From NCBI GenBank assembly GCA_954871525.1, contig OX940864.1, positions 23,120,001 to 23,184,000 on the forward strand: DNA of 64,000 bases. Reading direction: 5' to 3'. Numbering within the stretch: the first letter of the stretch is position 1; the number at the start of each line of letters is the position of its first letter. Position numbers and translations under genes: made by a program. Below the pieces are notes generated by a model, which saw only the letters and a program-made list of their open reading frames with translations, ran no database searches and was not told the DNA's origin. Of the stretch, positions 57,125-64,000 are shown piece by piece. The DNA comes from Parietaria judaica. Lineage: Eukaryota; Streptophyta; Magnoliopsida; Rosales; Urticaceae.

Positions 57125-58951
57125 CTAAACCATGGAGCTACTTGAGATACATTTAAATAATCCACGAGATAGCTCACCCGAAACCTACCTACACAAATGA
57201 GGAAGAAATAAAATGGAGTTGAAAATGAAAATTTTCTATCGTACAGTTACGAATTATCAATCAAGTAGTTGATCAACGTTATTTGAAAAAGAAAAAAAAA
57301 TATTCAATCAAGCAATCTACAAAAATACAATTATAAAATAAGCAATTACGTTGTGTTCAGTGAGAGAATTGAAAATCGAATATTCCATCAGAATTCAATT
57401 ATGTCACTTACGTATGGGTCAGTGCATAGTAAACTCTGCAGCATCAAAAAGAAAAAAACACGACAAAATGTCAAAAGATTAAATCTGGAGCAATGTAATA
57501 GGATGAGTGAGAAAATTGAAAGAGAAATACAAATAATAATACAAAATGACGCAAACATACTGAAACAAATATAGATCATATATGCGGGTTTATTAGTGCG
57601 ACATAAATAAATATATAAGCAACATATAAATAAATGTTTTTACCATTGCAATTTCAAGCTTCTGTGCCATCGCCTAATTCGGGTGCCACATATTTTTCGC
57701 TCGAGCACATCTTGTCAGAACCAATACCGTCGGTCAGTTATAATCCTCTTGCTCCTTTTACCGAAATTTTTCCTCGTAATGGTGAGGCTTGTTGCCGATC
57801 CGGCATCGGTGCTCATGGTCTGCACCGTATCAAGCAACTTGAAACAAAACTTCGCAAAACATACATAGGTTCTAAAAGAATGATAATAATTTTCCAGTTG
57901 AATCGTATTAATATAGAGCTATATTACTATAAAGGTATGACCTTAACATAAGAGATTGGCACTTGAATAAAACTGAACTACACCTTGACCAATGAATGTC
58001 AGAGAAAGTGGATGGAGAAGATGCGTGTTTGATTCCTGCTATCGCTCAAGATAAAGGACTTGGAGGCGAACGACGCTGCATTAGATTGAAGATGAGGCAA
58101 TGATGATGATAAATATAAATGGATATAAATTGTCACACTAAAAACTAAATGGTATACCACAATGGAGAAAGATGAGGCGATAAAAGATGATAGATATGGA
58201 TCCTGTGATGTGGACGACAACGTCGGAGAAGGTGTCATACGTGAAAACCTATGAATAAGATGTTGTATAGCAGACTGTCTTCCGGTAATGGTTCGTTGAT
58301 CGGAGTTCTGACTGTTGTCGGAGTGGTACGATACGGACGACGGGATCTCCCTTGTGGCTGTCGATGTTCCTTGCCAATCTCTGGTTGTATGAGTTTATAA
58401 TGAGTTGTTGATTTGAGAATTAACTGCATGAATTTAGCATAAACTTTTAGAATTCCAATTGTTACGGAACCTATGTTTTAACATTGTTATAACAATGTCA
58501 TTTAAATCCATTGATTCTTTTAAACACAATAAACCCACTTAAATGCAATAGCCTTTCTAACTAATTCATGCGCTCTGTTTTTCATAAACATCACAAATAT
58601 ATTATGTATATATATTTTAATGAGACACTAAACAAATGAAAAATTAAAGACACAAAATAATCTGTTATTAGAAATTAAATGAGAAAAAATGAAGCGACAA
58701 AATTAATTGTCATTGGAAAATAAATGAGACTTTATTATTTTATACAAAAATTCTAAATTCTAAGAAAAATAAATTTTCCAATGCTTGATTTATTTGTATC
58801 GCACCACTTGGTAGTTCCTCAAAGAAAAATCAATTTCTCAATTACATCCATATGCCATATCACTTGTGAGATCTTCCTTTAATATATATATATTAAAAAA
58901 AATAGAAATAGCACATGAGATGATGAGAATATATATGTCGATGGTTTTTAT
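57125..58951. other. No confident gene
   Basis: AT-rich sequence with several short frames (57353-57574 plus, 57634-57951 plus, 58235-58429 minus, 57999-58238 minus). None has a recognisable domain or supported splicing. 57634-57850 is somewhat less AT-rich, but reads with stops on the minus strand. Confidence 0.4.
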
Positions 58952-59215
58952 TCATTTGTAGTCTATGTGTGCTTCCCAATTAAACAATAGTTGTGTAGGA
59001 ATCAAAGCTCTCATCAGTTTTGACACTTTGTTGAAAAAGGCCGCAAGAACATTATGGTCATCAAGATCGAGTTTGAGATCAAGTTCATACGATGGCCTCA
59101 AGAGTACTCTCTCTGACATCACCGATTTGATTATATATCCGGCAGCACCAAGAAAATCGAAGTATATGTTTTGTTTATGTTGTCGATAACCATTCCGACT
59201 TTGACAAGGTTTCGC
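58952..59215 (-). other. Unidentified open reading frame, possible terminal exon
   Basis: An 87-codon stretch on the minus strand, open from after a TAA at 59218 to TGA at 58952. It has non-repetitive, protein-like composition (FDFLGAAGYIIKSV, YELDLKLDLDDHNVLAAFFN, LMRALIPTQLLFNWEA). It has no early ATG and no recognised family. It could be the last exon of a decayed gene or chance. Confidence 0.25.
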
Positions 59216-59467
59216 TTAATCTATCGGCCGAAACTGCGCCATTTCTTTCTCGGCAGTGGTGGTTGTCTCAAATTAATATATATATTACTTAAGTGATTTC
59301 ATTTTATTCTCACAATAATTTTTTTTTGGCAGCTTAGTTGACCCAGGTATTAAAGAATTTATAAAGCTTAGAAAAATGTTATATAACTAAAAATATATGA
59401 TAATATTCACTATTATTAATACTATAATATGTAACCGATACAAAACGCGAGATTGAAGTGTAGGAAA
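59216..59467. other. AT-rich spacer left of the Tat-type element
   Basis: No gene. It ends at the LTR start at 59468. Confidence 0.5.
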
Positions 59468-60341
59468 TGTTGATGTTAGATTTGGTCAAATCCATCCTCA
59501 ACACAACTCGTGTCGTTTTGTCCCATAAACGACGTGAGAGGAGGGCGAGGAGGTTCGTTGACCGATGGTCAACCAAGGAACGTCCTCGAGGAGGTTTAAC
59601 CTGCGACGAAGTCTGACTAGGGTAAAGGCGAGCCGCGACGAAGTGTCCCATCACACTCGACGAGAGGCATCGACGACGAGGCGTGCAGAGCCGAATGACC
59701 ACTGACGAGATGTGCATTTAATGAAGCCCACCTACCCACTCTGGCAGTCTGCTCTAAGAATGACGTAAAAGCATAGGTTGAACCATACCCTCCGGAGTAG
59801 CCTTATTTGGCCATTCAAAAAAAAAAAAAAGCCTTACTTGGGGAAAGGGGAATGACAAGACTTGACAAAGATGACGCTGGGATCGAGGAAGCCAGGCACT
59901 CGAGAGCAGCAAAAGGCATGGGTTGAAAAGACCATTCGAAGATCAACGGCTGATAAGCTAGGGCAAAACGCCTATAAATACGAAGAGAGAGCTCCATTGG
60001 AAGGGGCGGCGGACATTCGGCCAAGATAAACCAAAGAGAAACCAAAAGAGAAACAGAAAGAAAGAGAGAAGAAGAGAAAAACTATCCACTTTGAACTACG
60101 TGATGACCTGATCCTGGTATACCGGGTACGTAGGCAGCCTCGCTGAAGCTGGCGAGGCGCGGCATCAAATCATATCCTATATTTTATCCTTTTACCTTCA
60201 ATTGTCCAGCTATCAAACGGGAAAAACCGAGTCCTCGTCGGAAACATAATAAATCAAAGATATTCATTGTTCATCATTTTTATTTTGTTCTTTGTGATTA
60301 TCTTTGTGACTGAAAGAGGGTGGTGAAAATCACCCTCAACA
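59468..60341 (+). repeat. 5' LTR of the LARD-like element
   Basis: 874 bp, TG...CA. TATA-like CCTATAAATACG near 59969, GA-rich leader, then the conserved module at 60088-60170. Frames inside it (59379-60045 minus) are not genes. Confidence 0.85.
60088..60170 (+). repeat. TACGTAGGCAGC module, LTR copy 3
   Basis: ACTTTGAACTACGTGATGAC, CTGATCC, spacer, GGGTACGTAGGCAGCC, then the hairpin CCTCGC-loop-GCGAGG and GCGGCATCAAAT. It lies about 115 bp after a TATA box, so it would be near the 5' end of the element's RNA. Confidence 0.85.
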
Positions 60342-60344
60342 GTT

Positions 60345-60356
60345 TGGCGCCCACCA
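60345..60356 (+). promoter_or_regulatory. Primer binding site (TGGCGCCCACC type)
   Basis: Begins three bases after the LTR end. TGGCGCC-type sites are common in plant Ty3/gypsy elements of the Tat/Athila group. Confidence 0.8.
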
Positions 60357-60392
60357 AGGGGCTTTGTTTTTCTCTATCTCACAGCCAGGAAA

Positions 60393-60824
60393 TTGGGGGA
60401 AAAAGAGATCTCAGCGAACGACGGAATCATCTCCAACGATGGGGAAGAAGGTACAGTGGCAAGTCTTCAACAACTGCTAGCTGAGGCGAAGGCGAAGGCG
60501 AAGGCCACAAAAACGACGGCGAAAGCCAAGGAAGCAAAAGAGGAGGCGGAAGAAGAAAGCGGAGGGGAACCGACAGCTCATCCTCCTCATGGATTACGCC
60601 TCTGCCGATCAAAGGAGAGACGCCCAGAAAATACGGTGGCTGAAACCTTCTACCCGTGGAGGAGGGGCTATGACCGGAGGAGGAAGCAACGATCTTGGCA
60701 AAGAAGCGTGAGTCGAGAGGCAAAAGGAAAACAAAGAAGGAAGAGATGGTACGTCGATGAGACCAAGAAGAGTCAAAAAAGATTTAAGAATCTCGAATGC
60801 ACCACGCGTCGCCAAGAAGAATAA
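60393..60824 (+). CDS. Gag-position open frame, Lys/Ala/Glu-rich
   Basis: First open frame after the PBS (143 codons). N-terminal part (GTVASLQQLLAEAKAKAKAT) is an Ala/Lys/Glu-rich predicted helix or coiled coil, followed by a basic Arg/Lys-rich stretch. No capsid, zinc-knuckle or protease domain is recognisable. It overlaps the next frame (60797-61255). It is probably a degraded or minimal gag leader of the element. Confidence 0.4.
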   Translation: MGEKEISANDGIISNDGEEGTVASLQQLLAEAKAKAKATKTTAKAKEAKEEAEEESGGEPTAHPPHGLRLCRSKERRPENTVAETFYPWRRGYDRRRKQRSWQRSVSREAKGKQRRKRWYVDETKKSQKRFKNLECTTRRQEE

Positions 60825-61255
60825 CCACGTCGGTAACCGAAGAGGTCGAGACCGAGGAGACTTCCCCGACAGCTGAGGAGGTCCGGATCGACGAAGCTTC
60901 CTCGACAACCAAAGAGGTTAGGAGCGAGGAGACTTCCTCGATAACCGAAGAAATCATGAGCAAGGAGGCCTCATCGAGGATCTCGTCACCAAGAAGAGCT
61001 CGAGGAGCATGTCACCAAGAGAACTCGAGGAACTCGTCACCAAAGAAAACCCGCAATCACCAAAGGATGCCCGACGCCAACCGGGGACCATCTTCGAGGA
61101 TTAACGGAGACGTAACCACCAGAAGCTCGAAGATGGCTGAAAAGGCCAAGAGCATGAAGATGGTCGACAAGACCATAAGCTCGAAGATGGTCGACAAGAC
61201 CAGAAGCTTAAAGATGGCGGAGGATGCCCAGAAGCTTAAAGATGACGGAGGATGA
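60797..61255 (+). CDS. Repeat-encoded open frame of the LARD-like element
   Basis: A 152-codon frame. The first half repeats EVxxEETSS(S/T)(T/I)xEE-type acidic units. The second half repeats a 9-residue unit such as KMVDKTRSS, encoded by 27-bp DNA repeats. No known domain. Whether it is translated is unknown. Confidence 0.35.
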   Translation: MHHASPRRITTSVTEEVETEETSPTAEEVRIDEASSTTKEVRSEETSSITEEIMSKEASSRISSPRRARGACHQENSRNSSPKKTRNHQRMPDANRGPSSRINGDVTTRSSKMAEKAKSMKMVDKTISSKMVDKTRSLKMAEDAQKLKDDGG

Positions 61256-61925
61256 CCAGAAGCTCCAAGATGGCCGATAAGGCCAAGATCTTAAAGATGG
61301 CGGAGGATGACCAGAAGCTATGAAGATGGTCGACAAGACCAGAAGCTCGAAGATGGTCGACAAGACCAGAAGCTCGAAGATGGTCGACAAGACCATAAGC
61401 TTAAAGATGGCAGAGGATGCCCAGAAGCTTAAAGATGGCGGAGGATGACCAGAAGCTCCAAGATGGCCGATAAGGCCAAGAGCTTAAAGATGGCGGAGGA
61501 TGACCAGAAGCTATGAAGATGGTCGACAAGAACAGAAGCTCAAAGACGGTCGACGATACCGGAGGAAAGAAAACGGTGAACGATACCGGAGGAAAGAAGA
61601 CGGTCGACAAGACCGGGAGCAAGAAGACGGACGACGAGGCTAGAGGCAAGAAGACGGTCGATGAAACTGGAAGCTCAAAGACGGTCGACTAGATCGGAGG
61701 AAAGAAGACGGTCGACGAGACCAGGAGCAAGAAGACGGTCGACGAGGCTAGATGCGAGAAGACGATCGACGAGACCGGAGGAAAGAAGACGGTCGACGAG
61801 ACCGGAGGAAAGAAGACGGTCGACGAGACCGGAGGAAAGAAGACGGTGAACGATACCGAATGAAAGAAGACGGTGAACAAAACCGGAAGCAAGAAGACGG
61901 TCGGCGAGGCTAGACCAGAAGCAAG
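61125..61925 (+). repeat. 27-bp minisatellite with two variant types
   Basis: First, units like AAGATGGTCGACAAGACCAG and AAGATGGCGGAGGATGACCA; then AAGACGGTCGACGAGACCGG units with GAGGAAAG. Units are mostly 27 bp, so frame-preserving, with some irregular ones. All same-region frames on both strands are translations of this array. Confidence 0.9.
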
Positions 61926-61989
61926 AAGACGAGGCCAACGTGCCCATGAAGCAAAAAATAAATAAATAAATAAATAAAATTATATACAT

Positions 61990-62555
61990 ATATATACGGC
62001 TAGGGTGCCGAGCAAGCCCAAACCGGCGAGAGTGCCGAGAAAATAAAAATACGGCTAGGGTGCCGAGCAAGCCCAAACCGGCGAGAGTGCCGAGAAAATA
62101 AAAAATACGGCTAGGGCGCCGAGCAAGCCCACACCGGCGAGAGTGCCGAGATAAAAGAGGCGAGAGTGCCCAAACAAAAATGGCGAGAGTGCCAAGCTAA
62201 AAGGCGAGAGTGCCTATGGGATCCTGGAAACTAATCGGCTCGTACCCGATAAAGCTCAACGACACCCACAAATATTAACTACGGCGAGAGTGCCGAGCAA
62301 AAACAAAGAGGCGAGAGTGCCCACGGCGAGAGTGCCGAGAAAAGAGATACGGCGAGAGTACTGAGAAAAAAAAAATACGGCTAGGGTGCCGAGCAAACCC
62401 ATACCGGCGAGAGTGCCGAGAAAAATATTCTCAAAAATATATATATATAGGCGAGAGTGCCTAAGAGAAACTGCTCGGTGAGAATGCCGAGCAGAAAGAA
62501 AAATACGGCTAGGGTGCCGAGCAAACCCATACCGGCGAGAGTGCCGAGAAAAATA

Positions 62556-62619
<64 letters not shown>

Positions 62620-62727
62620 CGAGAGTGCCTAAGAGAAACTGCTCGGTGAGAGTGCCGAGCAGAAAGAAAAATACGGCTAGGGTGCCGAGCAAACCCATAC
62701 CGGCGAGAGTGCCGAGAAAAATATTCT

Positions 62728-62767
<40 letters not shown>

Positions 62768-62885
62768 CGAGATTGCCTAAGAGAAACTGCTCGGTGAGAG
62801 TGCCGAGCAGAAAGAAAAATACGGCTAGGGTGCCGAGCAAACCCACACCGGCGAAAGTGCCGAGAATAAAAAGAGGCGAGAGAGC
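61990..62885 (+). repeat. GGCGAGAGTGCC / GGCTAGGGTGCCGAG tandem array
   Basis: At least seven ~50-bp units of ACGGCTAGGGTGCCGAGCAA followed by ACCGGCGAGAGTGCCGAG, interspersed with short GGCGAGAGTGCC units and (TA)n runs. Later units form ~140-bp higher-order copies (62445-62840). There are no open frames of note. Confidence 0.9.
62555..62617. repeat. (TA)n microsatellite within the array
   Basis: A long uninterrupted TA run. A second run lies at 62729-62765 at the same place in the next higher-order copy, and a shorter one at 62440-62449. Confidence 0.9.
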
Positions 62886-63402
62886 CCAAAACAGTGATCC
62901 TCGATCACGACCAACATGCCGCCGGGAGGGACGCTCCTTTCCGACGAGCACAGATTTCCCCCTTATACAACAGAATAAGGCGCGATGCCCGACGACGACA
63001 CGCATGCCGAGGAACAATAGGTGGTTCTTCAAACAAACAGAAAGCGAGGTGACAAATCTGAATCAGGGTGTTGTACAGAGTTTAAACAAACGAGGAAAGG
63101 CTCTCGAGGAAAAAAAATCAACGATGCCTGGGCCGCATCAGCCCCCATTGGCAAAGGATCTGGCTCGCGACCAGGGAACCACGCCAACCTTCGAAGAAGA
63201 ACCTAAGAACAACACACAGCGAAAAAGATAGAGGAAGCACGACATGGAGAAGAAATAGCTCGGCAACATAACCGCATAAGGAGCCGACGAAGCAATCACC
63301 AACTTCGAGGATCGACGAAGAAAAGCAATGTGGAGAAAGAGTTAGTCATGAGCAAGGCAGAGATTACTGCATCCGTGACATTGGCATCGTCATCGCGAAG
63401 AG

Positions 63403-63660
63403 ACTAGCGCTGGAAGAAGTTCATCGCTGCGATGAGTTCGTCGCTATAAGCGAGCTCGTCGTCGCGAAGAGCTTGACGAGGAAAACTAGCGCTGGAAGAA
63501 GTTCATCGCTGCGATGAGTTCGTCGCTATAAGCGAGCTCTTCGTCGTGAAGATCTTGACGAAGAAGACTAGCGCTGGAAGAAGTTCATCGCTGCGATGAG
63601 TTCGTCGCTATAAGCGAGCTTGTCGTCGAAGAGTTCATCGCACGGAGAAGTTCGTGGCTG
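63403..63660 (+). repeat. 82-bp tandem repeat, three copies
   Basis: ACTAGCGCTGGAAGAAGTTC starts at 63403, 63485 and 63567. Each unit contains TGCGATGAGTTCGTCGCTAT and AAGCGAGCT. The third copy degrades into related sequence to about 63720. Confidence 0.9.
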
Positions 63661-63965
63661 TGAGGAGTTTGTCGCTATAAGTGAGCTCCTCATCGCGAGC
63701 TCGTCGTCACGAGGAGCTTGTCAAGAGCTTGTCAAAGAAAATGTCATCACCTGGAAAGATGCTTCACCCAACGAAACTAGTTACAACTCAGCAAGATTCT
63801 GCATCAGCTTCCCGAACGGAATCCACCGATCAACAGACTATGATGAGGTTCTCCGACAAAGTTTCTTGGGGTAACCACATCAACTAAAATGGTCGACGGA
63901 GTTCGCAAACATCCTTGACAGTTCACCGTTTCACTCGTTTTTCATTTTACCAAGTGTTTACACTT

Positions 63966-64000
63966 GATAAAATGGGGGACTAACTGTTGATGTCGGATTT
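63966..64000 (+). repeat. Polypurine tract and start of the 3' LTR
   Basis: AAAATGGGGGACTAAC precedes TGTTGATGTCGGATTT, which matches the start of the 5' LTR at 59468 (TGTTGATGTTAGATTT). The window ends 16 bp into the LTR. Confidence 0.85.

Larger units (their letters stand above)
59468..64000 (+). mobile_element. Tat-type non-autonomous LTR element (LARD-like), running off the window
   Basis: A 5' LTR starting TGTTGATGTTAG (59468) and ending CTCAACA (60341) is followed by a PBS (TGGCGCCCACC). The 3.6-kb interior ends in a PPT (AAAATGGGGGACTAAC) and the start of the 3' LTR (TGTTGATGTCGG at 63985). I find no protease, RT, RNase H or integrase. The interior holds a short gag-like frame and three kinds of tandem repeat. 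LTR termini, the shared module and the PBS tie it to the Tat element at 29.9-36.7 kb. Confidence 0.85.

Noticed and set aside
61125..62885. Regular short repeats resembling a CRISPR array
   Set aside because: The units are contiguous or degenerate minisatellites without unique equal-length spacers, inside a plant LTR element with PBS and PPT; no cas genes.
1..64000. Plastid or mitochondrial DNA insertions (NUPT/NUMT), rRNA genes
   Set aside because: I looked for recognisable organelle genes or conserved rRNA stretches and saw none. This was by eye, so short insertions could be missed.

Overview
The window is nuclear DNA of a flowering plant, most likely a eudicot. It has spliced genes with GT-AG introns, plant-specific families (ELF3, plastid RAD52-2, SURNod19, plant matrixin), AT-rich spacers and dense nested plant retrotransposons and hAT/MULE transposons. 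I cannot name the species.

Layout. The left end (1-12.2 kb) is gene-rich, with three complete genes all on the minus strand: a short-chain dehydrogenase/reductase (901-3630, 4 exons, 315 aa), the plastid RAD52-like protein RAD52-2/ODB2 (5324-7832, 4 exons, 188 aa) and the circadian evening-complex scaffold ELF3 (9264-12133, 4 exons, 585 aa). From 12.9 to 40.9 kb I find no host gene that can be supported. This stretch is built from transposons: a ~1.06 kb hAT-like element, foldback elements, a solo LTR (16287-20354) with a young, complete 1.49-kb non-autonomous LTR retrotransposon inside it, a 5'-truncated copy of the same solo LTR (27258-29937), and the decayed pol plus 3' LTR of a Ty3/gypsy Tat-type element (29938-36694). 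More Tat-like LTR pieces follow at 38.4-39.8 kb.

A SURNod19-family gene (41148-42765, plus strand, 3 exons, 419 aa) and a matrix metalloproteinase gene (51754-53051, minus strand, 2 exons, 312 aa) are single-gene islands. They are separated by a LINE 3' end (43.3-44.15 kb), a SINE-like unit, a MULE transposase pseudogene split by a copia-type solo LTR (47.3-49.2 kb), a Tat-like LTR and a foldback MITE. From 53.4 to 57.1 kb there is a cluster of hAT elements, including one hAT insertion nested inside another with both 8-bp target duplications intact. The right end (59468 to the window edge) is a Tat-type LTR element without pol. Its internal region is mostly 27-bp, ~50-bp and 82-bp tandem repeats.

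The five host genes do not form a pathway: they cover redox metabolism, organelle DNA maintenance, circadian control, stress response and extracellular proteolysis. The less expected content is in the mobile DNA: (1) the nested mini-LTR element with an open Tyr-Asp-Glu-rich reading frame, (2) a two-hairpin sequence module shared by at least four Tat-type sequences, with apparently compensating base changes, (3) hAT-in-hAT nesting and a related hAT deletion derivative bounded by microhomology, and (4) tandem-repeat expansion inside a retroelement. Exon boundaries were set by splice consensus and reading-frame continuity plus family knowledge. No database search was run.
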